From Bdellovibrionales bacterium (GTDB taxonomy: Bacteria > Bdellovibrionota > UBA1018 > CAIMNF01), in the NCBI GenBank assembly GCA_018266375.1, contig JAFEAO010000002.1, positions 125,582-189,581 on the forward strand: a stretch of 64,000 bases of DNA, in the 5' to 3' direction. Below, piece by piece: positions 25,558 through 34,068 of the stretch. The notes below the pieces were generated by a model. That model had not been told where the DNA came from. It did not search any database and worked only from the letters and a program-made list of their open reading frames with translations. The stretch's first letter is position 1; every line of letters starts with the position of its first letter. Both the position numbers and the translations under genes were made by a program.

Positions 25558-27678
25558 ATGGCTGAAGATACAAGCAAAGTCCCTATTGATAAAGTGCGTA
25601 ACATAGGTATTTCCGCACACATCGACTCCGGAAAGACGACTCTTTCTGAACGCATCCTTTTTTACACTTCAAAGATTCACGGTATTCACGAAGTAAAAGG
25701 TAAAGACGGCGTCGGCGCGACCATGGACTTTATGGAACTTGAGCGCGAGAAGGGCATCACGATTCAATCCGCTGCAACTTATTGCATGTGGAAAGGTTAC
25801 AACATCAACTTGATCGATACTCCGGGCCACGTTGACTTCACGATCGAAGTCGAACGCGCACTCCGCGTTCTCGACGGCGCAGTGCTCGTATTATGCTCGG
25901 TCGCAGGAGTTCAATCTCAATCGATCACCGTCGACCGCCAAATGAAGCGCTACAAAGTGCCTCGTTTGTGCTTCGTCAACAAGATGGACCGCGCGGGTGC
26001 GAACCCGTTCCGCGGCATGAGTCAATTGCGCGAGAAGCTCCGCCACAACGCGGTTCTCGTCATGTACCCGATCGGCGCCGAAGATCAATTCAAAGGCGTC
26101 GTCGACCTCGTTCAAATGAAGGCGTTCTACTTTGACGGCGATAACGGCGAGAACATCCGCGAAGAAGCGATTCCAGCCGACATCAAAAGCGAGTGCGATA
26201 AGTACCGTGAGGAACTCGTTTCCGCGGCGTCGGAATTCGATGAAGGCTTGGCCGAAAAATATCTCGGCGGCGAAAACATCTCCGTGGACGAACTCCGCGG
26301 TGCGATCCGCAAAGGAACGTTGTCTCTCGGTCTGACTCCCGTGTTCGTCGGTTCCGCATACAAGAACAAAGGCGTACAGTTGCTCCTAGACGGCGTGACT
26401 TACTACCTCCCGAACCCATCTGAGAAAGAAAATATCGCTCTCGACCAAAATAATGCGGAGGCGCCGGTTGTATTGAAATCCGAGCCTGGACTTCCGTTCG
26501 TCGGCCTCGCGTTCAAACTCGAGGATGGTCGTTACGGTCAATTGACGTACATGCGCGTGTACCAAGGTTCACTCGCTAAAGGTGAGTTCATCGTGAACAC
26601 CGCAAATGATAAGCGCGTAAAAGTGCCTCGTATCGTGCGTATGCACGCTAACGAAATGAACGACGTTGAAACCGCGAAAGCGGGCGATATCGTCGCACTC
26701 TTCGGCGTTGAATGTTCATCAGGCGATACCTTTACCGACGGTAAAGTGAAGTACTCGATGACTTCGATGTTCGTACCTGACGCGGTGATCTCTTTGGCGG
26801 TTCAGCCTAAAGAAAAATCGGGCGAGACGAACTTCTCTAAAGCGCTCAACCGTTTTACCAAAGAAGATCCGACTTTCCGCGTTCACCGCGATGAAGAGTC
26901 GAACCAAACGATTATCTCAGGCATGGGCGAGCTCCACCTTGAGATCTATTGCGAACGCATGAAGCGCGAGTACAACTGCGAAGTTGTCGTCGGTAAACCT
27001 CAGGTTGCGTACCGCGAGACGATCCAAGCCAAAGGCACGTACAACTACACCCACAAAAAACAAACCGGTGGCAGCGGTCAGTTCGCCCGCTGTGCAGGTT
27101 ACATCGAGCCACTCCCAAGCGATGCGGTACTTCAGTACGAATTCGTGGACGAAGTGACCGGCGGGGTGATCCCGCGTAACTTTATCCCGGCTGTGGACAA
27201 AGGCTTCCGTGAAGCGATCAAAGAGGGCCGCTTGATCGGGTTCCCGATCGTCGGCGTTCGCTGCGTCGTCGATGACGGTGCTTACCACGCGGTCGACTCA
27301 TCGGAGATGGCGTTTAAAACCGCGGCTCTCATGGCGTTCCGCGAAGCTTACGAGCGCGCGTCGCCAGTGGTTCTCGAGCCGATCATGAAGCTCGAAGTTT
27401 CCGCCCCGGAAGAGTTCCAAGGTTCAGTGATGGGCCAAGTGAACCAACGTCGTGGCGTGATCGTGAACTCAGGAACCCAAGACGGTTACTGCGTGATCGA
27501 ATCAGAAGTGCCGCTCTCCGAGATGTTCGGTTACTCAACTGATCTTCGCTCGGCGACTCAAGGTAAAGGCGAGTTCACGATGGAATTCCAGAAGTATTCT
27601 GCGGCTCCACGTAACGTCCAAGACGAACTCGTGAAGAAATTCCAAGAGAAGAAAGCCAAAGAGGCGGCCGGAAAATAG
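25558..27678 (+). CDS. fusA: Elongation factor G, EFG1/mitochondrial-like subtype
   Basis: A 706-residue translocase GTPase with the full EF-G layout: G domain ([43 protein letters not shown]), then domains II-V ([18 protein letters not shown] in [24 protein letters not shown] in V). The switch region reads [30 protein letters not shown], given here in parts: [16 protein letters not shown] and GITIQSAAT. This resembles mitochondrial EFG1 and the spd-type EF-G1 of spirochetes, planctomycetes and deltaproteobacteria rather than the canonical E. coli type. It is not in a str operon. A GGAG precedes the ATG and a terminator follows. A second, recycling EF-G is expected elsewhere if this reading is right. 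Confidence 0.93.
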   Translation: MAEDTSKVPIDKVRNIGISAHIDSGKTTLSERILFYTSKIHGIHEVKGKDGVGATMDFMELEREKGITIQSAATYCMWKGYNINLIDTPGHVDFTIEVERALRVLDGAVLVLCSVAGVQSQSITVDRQMKRYKVPRLCFVNKMDRAGANPFRGMSQLREKLRHNAVLVMYPIGAEDQFKGVVDLVQMKAFYFDGDNGENIREEAIPADIKSECDKYREELVSAASEFDEGLAEKYLGGENISVDELRGAIRKGTLSLGLTPVFVGSAYKNKGVQLLLDGVTYYLPNPSEKENIALDQNNAEAPVVLKSEPGLPFVGLAFKLEDGRYGQLTYMRVYQGSLAKGEFIVNTANDKRVKVPRIVRMHANEMNDVETAKAGDIVALFGVECSSGDTFTDGKVKYSMTSMFVPDAVISLAVQPKEKSGETNFSKALNRFTKEDPTFRVHRDEESNQTIISGMGELHLEIYCERMKREYNCEVVVGKPQVAYRETIQAKGTYNYTHKKQTGGSGQFARCAGYIEPLPSDAVLQYEFVDEVTGGVIPRNFIPAVDKGFREAIKEGRLIGFPIVGVRCVVDDGAYHAVDSSEMAFKTAALMAFREAYERASPVVLEPIMKLEVSAPEEFQGSVMGQVNQRRGVIVNSGTQDGYCVIESEVPLSEMFGYSTDLRSATQGKGEFTMEFQKYSAAPRNVQDELVKKFQEKKAKEAAGK

Positions 27679-27702
27679 TCCGTAGCTTAAAACAATTTAC
27701 TT

Positions 27703-27733
27703 ACGGCTCTGGAGATTCTCCAGGGCCGTTTTT
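27703..27733 (+). terminator. Rho-independent terminator of the EF-G gene
   Basis: ACGGCTCTGGAG and CTCCAGGGCCGT pair over 12 bp (one T.G) around an ATT loop and run into TTTTT. Classical intrinsic terminator 24 bases after the stop. Confidence 0.92.
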
Positions 27734-27740
27734 ATTTGTG

Positions 27741-27758
27741 ATCGACCTGGCGGTTGAT
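27741..27758. repeat. Small intergenic hairpin, CC-TGGC-GG type
   Basis: ATCGACC-TGGC-GGTTGAT, 7 bp with one G.T pair, immediately after the EF-G terminator. Member of the six-copy family, with a different stem sequence but the same CC/GG top. Confidence 0.45.
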
Positions 27759-27810
27759 TTATTCACTGTCTTTTCAAATGTTAAACAACACTAATTTATT
27801 AATTGAGCCT

Positions 27811-27839
27811 TTGAGTTTATTAAATAGCTATTGTATAGT
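27811..27839 (+). promoter_or_regulatory. Promoter giving a leaderless message for the gene at 27846
   Basis: TTGAGT (27811-27816), 17-bp spacer, TATAGT (27834-27839, preceded by TG). The -10 ends 6 nt before the ATG at 27846. The spacing fixes that start over an upstream TTG at 27831. Confidence 0.65.
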
Positions 27840-27845
27840 TGCCGC

Positions 27846-29021
27846 ATGGAATTTCGGCGAATCTTGGCGGCTGCAGCGTTGCTATGGGTGGGGGGATTAT
27901 CGCCTCAAGCCTTCGCCGGTCAATCTAAAGCGCCGGTCGCGGAGACTTACACCGTTAAATTTGAAATCAAAGGCGAGCCGGCAGTAGCGCAGATCGTCCT
28001 GTTTCCGGGTTCTCCGCTCGACAATCCAAAGTTCAAAGAACAGATCAAGAAACTCCACGCCGATCACGTGCTCTTTATCGACGACGAAGAAGGGCAGAAG
28101 AGGGCCCCTAGTGCCGAAGGGGATCTGGAAAAAGCCAAGGCCATGGTTCAAGATGCCGGAGTCGATACGGAAACGGTTAAACCGCCGAAAGGCTTTTATA
28201 AAGCGATGACGAGTAGTGCTCGTCAAATTTTCACGAATCCGGACATCAAGCCGGGTGATTCCAGTCTTCAATCCGGGCTGATTTCGGTCTTCTCCGGCCG
28301 GCTGATCTATGTCGCGGGAGTCGTTGCCAAAAACAAGATGTCTTTGTTGGCGGGCCTTCCGATTTTCATCGCACAAGGACTGATGACTTTTTCGGATAAC
28401 TATTTCAACCTCCGGATTCGCAGCTATCTCAAAGATAATTGGTATAAGCCGGGAATTCGCGCGGATGCACGCGTCGCGACCCAGATCGCTCGCGGGATGA
28501 TCTACAAAGGATTGTATCTTGAGTTCGCGAAGGCCTTTGAACCCACTTTTCGCGCGGCTACAGATCAGTGGAATATTTTGGGTAACGTCTTTATCACGAC
28601 GCCTCTCGAAGTTTTGATCGCCAACACGCTCATTCATGCCTTTACCGGTACCGTCCGGGAGATCGAGAGTAAGGTTGCGCGCGTAAACTTGGTGTTGTTC
28701 GGATTCGGCGGCATTTTTAACATGGTCGATCAGCTTGACCCGGGAGGGATGAAAATCATCAGCATGGGAGCCTATGATTTCAAAGTGAGTGGGGCATTGT
28801 TGCTCGGATACTACGGTTTCGCGCTTTATAAGCTCAGAACTAATCCTGAGATCGTACTCAAGTGGTGTAACCAAGTCGCAAATGCCGTGGCATGGCCGTT
28901 TCGCCGCATCGGTGCGTGGTTCAAGCCCAAATCAGCCCCTTGCGACAATACTTACCAGAAGCAATTGCCGGCACGCGAAGACCCTCCGTCAAATTCGGAC
29001 AACGAATCGCCTGCGGCTTGA
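27846..29021 (+). CDS. Predicted membrane protein of unknown function
   Basis: An unrecognised 391-residue protein. A hydrophobic N-terminal segment (ILAAAALLWVGGLSPQAFA) looks like a signal peptide. A periplasmic polar region of about 120 residues follows, then several hydrophobic stretches between about residues 135 and 350 (for example YVAGVVAKNKMSLLAGLPIF and LLLGYYGFALYKL) that could be membrane helices, and a polar, Pro-rich tail. Some pairs of positive charges flank these stretches. It overlaps the promoter of the next gene with its stop codon. No family is recognised, and no partner is obvious from the neighbours. Confidence 0.6.
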   Translation: MEFRRILAAAALLWVGGLSPQAFAGQSKAPVAETYTVKFEIKGEPAVAQIVLFPGSPLDNPKFKEQIKKLHADHVLFIDDEEGQKRAPSAEGDLEKAKAMVQDAGVDTETVKPPKGFYKAMTSSARQIFTNPDIKPGDSSLQSGLISVFSGRLIYVAGVVAKNKMSLLAGLPIFIAQGLMTFSDNYFNLRIRSYLKDNWYKPGIRADARVATQIARGMIYKGLYLEFAKAFEPTFRAATDQWNILGNVFITTPLEVLIANTLIHAFTGTVREIESKVARVNLVLFGFGGIFNMVDQLDPGGMKIISMGAYDFKVSGALLLGYYGFALYKLRTNPEIVLKWCNQVANAVAWPFRRIGAWFKPKSAPCDNTYQKQLPAREDPPSNSDNESPAA

Positions 29022-29046
29022 GTTGACGACTCTTCAGGCGTAAAAT
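29018..29046 (+). promoter_or_regulatory. Promoter giving a leaderless message for the gene at 29053
   Basis: TTGAGT (29018-29023), 17-bp spacer, TAAAAT (29041-29046), then 6 nt to the ATG at 29053. The -35 overlaps the stop codon of the upstream gene. Confidence 0.65.
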
Positions 29047-29052
29047 AGCTTC

Positions 29053-30468
29053 ATGAGAATTCTTCTCACCGGTGCGACCGGTTTGATCGGTAAAGAAGTA
29101 GGAAAACGGCTGGTTCGGCACGGACATCAAGTCGTTGCCGTGACTCGATCTGCATCAAAGGCCTCGATCGAGCTTCCGTTTCAGGCCGAGTTGGTCGAGT
29201 GGAACGGCCGAGATGTAGGCGATTTGCTTGCGCAGAATCATCTGAAACCCGGGTTGATCGACGGCGTGATCCACCTCATGGGCGAAAACGTCAGTGCGCA
29301 GCGCTGGACTTCCGATTTCAAAAAACGCTTAGTGGAGAGTCGGGTGCAGGCAACGCAACTTCTAGTTGAAGCACTTGGTGCTCACGCCGAGAATCTCAAG
29401 TTTTGGATTCAAGGCTCCGCAATCGGTCTTTACGGGACAGCCGACTTAAGCGATCCCGCCGATGAATCGACTGTTCGAGGCCATGGGTTTCTCGCCGATC
29501 TCTGCGCCAACTGGGAAGCAGCGCTCGAAAAACTGAGTCCAAATGTTCGTCGCGTGATCACTCGAACCGGAGTGGTGATGAGTCACCGCGGTGGTGCCTT
29601 CGGTAAAATGCTGCCTCCAATCTTGCAAGGAGCCGGAGGGTCGCTCGGCTCCGGCAATCAGGCCATGTCGCTGATTCATTTAGAAGACATGGTGGGCTTT
29701 ATCGAGCATGCGGTGGACGATGACAGAGTCTCGGGCGTCTACAATCTCGTTTGCCACGAGCCGACCACACAACGCCTTTTAACCGAGAAGCTCTGCCAAA
29801 AGCTTCATGTCAAGATGGGCCCTCCGGCACCCGCGGTCGCATTGAGGCTGATGTTTGGTGAGATGGCTTCGATTTTTTTGGACAGCGTCGCGGTCAAATC
29901 GAACCGGCTTGCGGAGAGCGGCTATCGCCTGCAGTACGCTGATGTCGATTCCATTGTCGGCGAAATCACGAGCTGGCATCAAAGCCCGGTCGATCATTTG
30001 CAATCCTCTTATGTAAAGTACGAGGAACAGTTCGTTCCTCAAAAACCTTCTGAGCTGTTTAAATTTTTCGGGGACGAGAAAAACCTCGAAAAAATCACAC
30101 CCGAGTTTTTGAATTTTAGGGTCGATAAAATCTCCACGCCCGGGATTCAAGAAGGCACTGAAATCCGCTACAAGCTGAGCCTTCACGGCATTCCGTTTCA
30201 CTGGTTGACTCGGATCGAGAGTTGGGAACCGCCAAAACGATTTGTCGACCACCAAAAGCAAGGCCCGTATTCACTTTGGTATCATGAGCACCAGTTCGAG
30301 CCGGTCCCGGGCGGAACGCTGATTCGCGATTGGATCCGGTACCGCCTGCCGCTCGGTAGAGTCGGGCAGTGGGTGGGCTACGCAAAAGTTAAAAGCGATG
30401 TGGAACGGATTTTTCAATACCGGCGCGAAGTGATCGGTCAAAAGTTCGGTCATTCAGGCTGCTCTTGA
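29053..30468 (+). CDS. TIGR01777-type nucleotide-sugar epimerase fused to an SRPBCC domain
   Basis: A 471-residue fusion. Residues about 1-300 form a short-chain dehydrogenase/epimerase of the TIGR01777 (YfcH/SulA-like) group: RILLTGATGLIGKEVGKRL (nucleotide-binding), VIHLMGENVSAQRWT, and SLIHLEDMVGFI. Residues about 315-465 form an SRPBCC/polyketide-cyclase-like lipid or ligand-binding domain (FKFFGDEKNLEKITPEFLNF, then GTEIRYKLSLHGIPFHW). In many bacteria the two parts are separate neighbours, and fused versions also exist. The natural substrate of TIGR01777 proteins is unknown; a hydrophobic ligand handed between the two domains is an inference. No ribosome site; leaderless promoter. Confidence 0.85.
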   Translation: MRILLTGATGLIGKEVGKRLVRHGHQVVAVTRSASKASIELPFQAELVEWNGRDVGDLLAQNHLKPGLIDGVIHLMGENVSAQRWTSDFKKRLVESRVQATQLLVEALGAHAENLKFWIQGSAIGLYGTADLSDPADESTVRGHGFLADLCANWEAALEKLSPNVRRVITRTGVVMSHRGGAFGKMLPPILQGAGGSLGSGNQAMSLIHLEDMVGFIEHAVDDDRVSGVYNLVCHEPTTQRLLTEKLCQKLHVKMGPPAPAVALRLMFGEMASIFLDSVAVKSNRLAESGYRLQYADVDSIVGEITSWHQSPVDHLQSSYVKYEEQFVPQKPSELFKFFGDEKNLEKITPEFLNFRVDKISTPGIQEGTEIRYKLSLHGIPFHWLTRIESWEPPKRFVDHQKQGPYSLWYHEHQFEPVPGGTLIRDWIRYRLPLGRVGQWVGYAKVKSDVERIFQYRREVIGQKFGHSGCS

Positions 30469-30493
30469 TTTTTAAATAAAATTAGTTTAACAT
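30465..30493 (+). promoter_or_regulatory. Promoter giving a leaderless message for the gene at 30501
   Basis: TTGATT (30465-30470), 17-bp spacer, TAACAT (30488-30493), then 7 nt to the ATG. No Shine-Dalgarno in between. Confidence 0.6.
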
Positions 30494-30500
30494 TCGGGCG

Positions 30501-31157
30501 ATGTTACGCTTGTCTTTCAAACCGTATCTTCCGCTTTTAGCGCTATTGGCGTTTTGGGGTTCGTCGTTCGCGCAAGCGGCCGACCGTCCGACCCAGACGG
30601 CGAAACTCGGCCTGACGCTGACGTTGGTCAATGATAAGGGCAAGAGCGACAAGATCACGTTTCGTGAAGCCGACGTGCGCATTTATTGGAGTCAGCGCAA
30701 GTGCGAGGCCGAAACCCGCGAAGCGATCTATCCTTGTAAGTTGGATATCAAAGGCGATCTGATCGCCGATAGCGGAGAAGTCCTGATTAAAGGCCTTCCG
30801 AAGCTTCATTTTGACCAAAAGACCCTCGATAAGATGGTCAAAGACCTGGGAATCGTCGATAAAAAAACCGCCAGCCAGATCTTCAAAGTGGTTGCGGAAA
30901 GCTCGTATACTCGTGTGGATGGTTTCGATGTGCCCTGGTATGCCCTTCGTACCGACCTACCGTACAGACCAGGAGACTCGCCTCGCTTTTGGAGTGGATT
31001 CAACAGTCTGACCGTATCGTTTCCGATCTACGCTCCAAACACGCTGGGGCAAAGTCAGTCGCTCCTTCTTGAATTTCGTTTACATGAGTTGAAAGCGGAT
31101 GCGGGCGCATTTCAAGTTGTAAACGCCAATGACGCCGGAAACTTCGGCAGTCCATGA
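30501..31157 (+). CDS. Secreted hypothetical protein
   Basis: An unrecognised 218-residue exported protein with a signal peptide cleaved near AQAAD (about residue 28). The mature part is mixed alpha/beta, with two Cys (QRKCEAETREAIYPCKLD) that could form a disulfide, and no membrane segment, repeat or known catalytic motif. It begins from a leaderless promoter and is followed one base after its stop by a strong intrinsic terminator, so it is a monocistronic gene. Neighbours on both sides are unrelated secreted or enzyme genes. A periplasmic role is likely but unspecified. Confidence 0.6.
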   Translation: MLRLSFKPYLPLLALLAFWGSSFAQAADRPTQTAKLGLTLTLVNDKGKSDKITFREADVRIYWSQRKCEAETREAIYPCKLDIKGDLIADSGEVLIKGLPKLHFDQKTLDKMVKDLGIVDKKTASQIFKVVAESSYTRVDGFDVPWYALRTDLPYRPGDSPRFWSGFNSLTVSFPIYAPNTLGQSQSLLLEFRLHELKADAGAFQVVNANDAGNFGSP

Positions 31158-31187
31158 AGCTCGTTGAATATCAACGAGCTATTTTTT
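31158..31187 (+). terminator. Rho-independent terminator
   Basis: AGCTCGTTGA-ATA-TCAACGAGCT, a perfect 10-bp stem with a 3-nt loop, then A and TTTTTT. It starts directly after the stop of the gene ending at 31157. Confidence 0.95.
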
Positions 31188-31198
31188 GAATTCAATTC

Positions 31199-31227
31199 TT
31201 GACAAAAATAGTCAGACAATGTAGACT
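31199..31227 (+). promoter_or_regulatory. Consensus -35 promoter of the lipoprotein gene at 31251
   Basis: TTGACA (31199-31204), 17-bp spacer, TAGACT (31222-31227). Unlike many genes here, it has a normal leader with TTTAGGAGAG before the ATG. Confidence 0.75.
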
Positions 31228-31250
31228 CAGGCGAAATTTAGGAGAGACCG

Positions 31251-32831
31251 ATGTCTAAGAATTGGATTTTTTTTAACGCAATGATGGTTCTTTGTTTGAG
31301 CGCATGTCAGCCGGCCGCTCGCAAGCAGGATCCAAAAAACATTACTCAGCCCACGGCGACACCAGCCGATACGACGGATAAATCAAACCCGAAGGATGAT
31401 GCCGGTAAGGACGACACCACAAAACCAGGTGACGACACGTCGAAACCGGGCAACACCTCGAATGACGATTTTAAAGACGATGCGAGCTTCACAGCGAGCA
31501 AAGATCTCAAAGCTCCACTCAAAAAATTTCAGATCGCCCGCGGCTACGATTATCCTACACATTTGACTTTCTCAGTTGAGCCCAAAGAAGCGAACGGCGT
31601 AAAAAGCTTTGCCGTTCATGCTGCTCTTGAGGAGATTTTGAAAAAGCGTACGACTCAAGTTGATCTCGAATTGACCGCGCACGACGCAAACTTGTTCGAT
31701 GCGATCACCTCACTGGTTGCGGGTAACTCAGGTTTGAAATCGGTCCCACCAGCGGCAGGAATCGTCGGGGCGGGTTCACTCAGCGGTAAATTCATTACTG
31801 TCGACGGCAAAAAAGTTTCGATGGATTGGCCTGCTCTCGACGGTGCAAACCAAGACAAGATCATGAGCGATCTCGTGGACCTCGTTCAAAAAGCGGCTCA
31901 AGCTGCAGCCGACAGCGCCGAATCTTCGCGCGATATGAGCAAACCTGACGCCTGTATCGGCGTCGAAATCATGGGCATGTGGAAATACTCTCTCGAGGAC
32001 AAAAAGGAAGTGGCTTTGAAACTCACGTTCAAAGACGGTGATTCACAAGCGGCTCTTATGAATTACGACGCAAGCCAGGACCTTACTTCCGTTGATCAAG
32101 CGGGTAAATCTTCGACTGCGAACGACACCGGGAGTTTGAAGTTCGACCAAAAGAACTGCGTACTCATTCAAGACTTGAAAACAGGCGGACGTCAGGCATT
32201 TAAAGTTCTCGGTATCAGCGAGACCCTCGCGACCCTTCCGGGCGGCTCACAAGAAAAACGCGCTACCCAAATGAACCTCGATCGTTGCAAAGACGAAGCG
32301 TGCAAAGAATCTACAAACGAGGCAGTGATTGAAATCAACCGCCAGTCCGAAGAAGTTCAAAAGCCGGTTCAAAGTCCAAACTTGGTTCAGAATCCCACCG
32401 ACTGTTCGGATCTGACTTTGAACGGTGCTTGGAATTATACTAAGCCGGCAGTGGACGGAAAATCTGCAGCCGCCAAAGTGTCGCTCGATATTCAAGTCGA
32501 CACCAAAGCTACCGCCGTTGACGGACAGGAGCAGTACCAAGTGGCTCGAAGCACTTTGGAAGACGGCAAAACCGAAGCGACCAAAGATCAGTTTGCGTTG
32601 TCGTACACTCCGAAGGCCTGCATGATTTCTCGCCCCTTGAAAGACGGTAAGAAGATGACCTTCAAGATTACTGAACTTCTCACGACGATCTCAATCGATC
32701 AAAAAGCGCGCTTGGCTACTTTTAACCGCGAGGTTGCTTTGTCACTTTGCGAAGACGATGCTTGCGCAAAAGTAAGCGACAAAAAACTTCATATGATCGC
32801 CGAACCGACCACGAGTCCTGCTTTAGATTAA
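31251..32831 (+). CDS. Large hypothetical lipoprotein
   Basis: A 526-residue predicted lipoprotein: short signal and lipobox (MVLCLSAC, Cys near residue 19), then a charged, Thr/Asp/Lys/Pro-rich linker to about residue 80, then a structured region with two similar segments (CIGVEIMGMWKYSL... at about 236 and CSDLTLNGAWNYTK... at about 385) that look like an internal duplication of a 120-150-residue domain, each with conserved Cys. No family is recognised. A strong SD (GGAG) precedes the ATG and the promoter is close to consensus, so it is probably abundant. It is convergent with secG. Confidence 0.65.
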   Translation: MSKNWIFFNAMMVLCLSACQPAARKQDPKNITQPTATPADTTDKSNPKDDAGKDDTTKPGDDTSKPGNTSNDDFKDDASFTASKDLKAPLKKFQIARGYDYPTHLTFSVEPKEANGVKSFAVHAALEEILKKRTTQVDLELTAHDANLFDAITSLVAGNSGLKSVPPAAGIVGAGSLSGKFITVDGKKVSMDWPALDGANQDKIMSDLVDLVQKAAQAAADSAESSRDMSKPDACIGVEIMGMWKYSLEDKKEVALKLTFKDGDSQAALMNYDASQDLTSVDQAGKSSTANDTGSLKFDQKNCVLIQDLKTGGRQAFKVLGISETLATLPGGSQEKRATQMNLDRCKDEACKESTNEAVIEINRQSEEVQKPVQSPNLVQNPTDCSDLTLNGAWNYTKPAVDGKSAAAKVSLDIQVDTKATAVDGQEQYQVARSTLEDGKTEATKDQFALSYTPKACMISRPLKDGKKMTFKITELLTTISIDQKARLATFNREVALSLCEDDACAKVSDKKLHMIAEPTTSPALD

Positions 32832-32848
32832 TAGATTTAAACTAGAAA

Positions 32849-33292
32849 TCAGTGTGCAGCTGGAGCCGCTTCTTTAGGCGCTTCGGCTGCTTTCTTTTCT
32901 GCGGCTTTAGCTTTTTTCTCAGCTTTGACGGCTTCGGCTTTTGCCGCATCCACTTTTTGAGCTGCGGGAGCATCGCCTCCCATTGGGGCCTTTTCTGCAG
33001 GAACTTTTTCTATCGGAGCGGTAGAGCTTGGAGGAGGCGTGAAGCCTTCGAAGACTGACTTCTTGGTTTTGCCAGGAAGAATCGTCAGCACGAGTGAAGT
33101 GACCATGAACACAGCCGCAAGGCCGTAGGTCAATTTTTGGAAAAAGTTTTGTCCGCCTGAGCTACCGAAAACGGTTTGGCTTGAACCACCGAAAGTCGCA
33201 CTGATTTCAGCGCCTTTGCCGGCTTGCAGAAGTACTGCAATCACCAAAAGGACAATAGTAGCCACGTGAACGATCGTCAAAAATGTCATCAT
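32849..33292 (-). CDS. secG: Preprotein translocase subunit SecG
   Basis: SecG, the auxiliary subunit of the SecYEG channel. Two membrane helices frame the conserved loop: TIVHVATIVLLVIAVLLQAGKG, then GGSSQTVFGSSGGQNFF, then LTYGLAAVFMVTSLVLTIL. The 147-residue product is longer than the usual 75-110 because of an Ala/Lys/Glu-rich, probably disordered C-terminal tail of about 70 residues. I chose the ATG at 33292, next to GGTGA; an in-frame start at 33331 would overlap tpiA. It closes the gap-pgk-tpiA-secG operon, a gene order also found in other bacteria. Confidence 0.93.
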   Translation of the reverse strand: MMTFLTIVHVATIVLLVIAVLLQAGKGAEISATFGGSSQTVFGSSGGQNFFQKLTYGLAAVFMVTSLVLTILPGKTKKSVFEGFTPPPSSTAPIEKVPAEKAPMGGDAPAAQKVDAAKAEAVKAEKKAKAAEKKAAEAPKEAAPAAH

Positions 33293-33303
33293 AGATTCAC
33301 CAG

Positions 33304-34068
33304 TTATAGCAGACCCCAAAGCTGAGTCCAAGAGTCTAGTTTCAAACTTGCCCCGCCCACGAGGCCGCCATCAATATTCGGGCATTTTAAGAGTTCCGCA
33401 AAGTTCGATGGGCTCACGCTGCCACCATATAGGATACGCGTGGCGTTAACTTGATCGCTCGGGAGCTTTTTAGCGAGTAAGCCCCGAATAAAGGCGTGTG
33501 CGGCTTCAGCTTGCTCGGGAGTAGCGACGACGCCGGTACCGATTGCCCAGACCGGTTCGTAGGCAATGTGAAGCTTGGTGCCGAAGGCGCTCAAGCAATC
33601 CGGTTGAGCTAGAATCTGCACGAGCTGCTCTTCCAAGACCGCTTCGGTCCGATTGGCCTGGCGTTCGGCCAAGGTCTCACCGATGCACAGGAGGACTTCC
33701 ATTCCCTGAGAGAGCGCGAAAACTGTGCGCTTTAAAACCGTATCGTTGGTTTCATTAAAGTACTGACGGCGTTCCGAGTGACCGATAAGTGCTTGCGTGA
33801 TGCCGACTTCTTTCAGCATCGGAGCGGAAATCTCCCCGGTGAACGCGCCCGACTTCTCGAAGTGGACGTTCTGCGCGCCGATCTCGATCGGAAGAAGACG
33901 GTTCTCCACCGACTCAAGTGCGGCCTGTAAACTCAAGTACGGAACATAGAGGCGCATCTTTGCGTTCGGCTTTTCTTTGACTTCAATCGCCTCAAGAAAT
34001 TTTGCCGTGTCGGCCGGGCCGTGGTTCATTTTCCAATTTCCGGCGAGGAGAATCGACTTCGTACGCAT
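33304..34068 (-). CDS. tpiA: Triosephosphate isomerase
   Basis: Glycolytic TIM-barrel enzyme interconverting dihydroxyacetone phosphate and glyceraldehyde 3-phosphate. Catalytic residues are visible: Lys in LAGNWKMNHG (about residue 12), His in IGHSERRQYF (about 96), and Glu in AYEPVWAIGTG (about 169); the phosphate-binding loops ILYGGSVSPSN and GGLVGGASL are near the C-terminus. Length 254 aa is normal. Its ATG overlaps the pgk stop (TAATG), so translation is coupled. 11 bases separate its stop from the secG start. Confidence 0.97.
   Translation of the reverse strand: MRTKSILLAGNWKMNHGPADTAKFLEAIEVKEKPNAKMRLYVPYLSLQAALESVENRLLPIEIGAQNVHFEKSGAFTGEISAPMLKEVGITQALIGHSERRQYFNETNDTVLKRTVFALSQGMEVLLCIGETLAERQANRTEAVLEEQLVQILAQPDCLSAFGTKLHIAYEPVWAIGTGVVATPEQAEAAHAFIRGLLAKKLPSDQVNATRILYGGSVSPSNFAELLKCPNIDGGLVGGASLKLDSWTQLWGLL

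Noticed and set aside
25434..25564. Possible GTG leader peptide upstream of the EF-G gene, after GGAGGGAGG
   Set aside because: The spacing to GTG is too short, the peptide has no pause-type sequence, and it only overlaps the EF-G start by chance.
27897..28874. 325-codon open frame antisense to the membrane protein gene
   Set aside because: It has no ribosome site or promoter, reads as basic, low-hydrophobicity sequence without motifs, and mirrors the codon bias of the plus-strand gene, which has a signal peptide and a good promoter.
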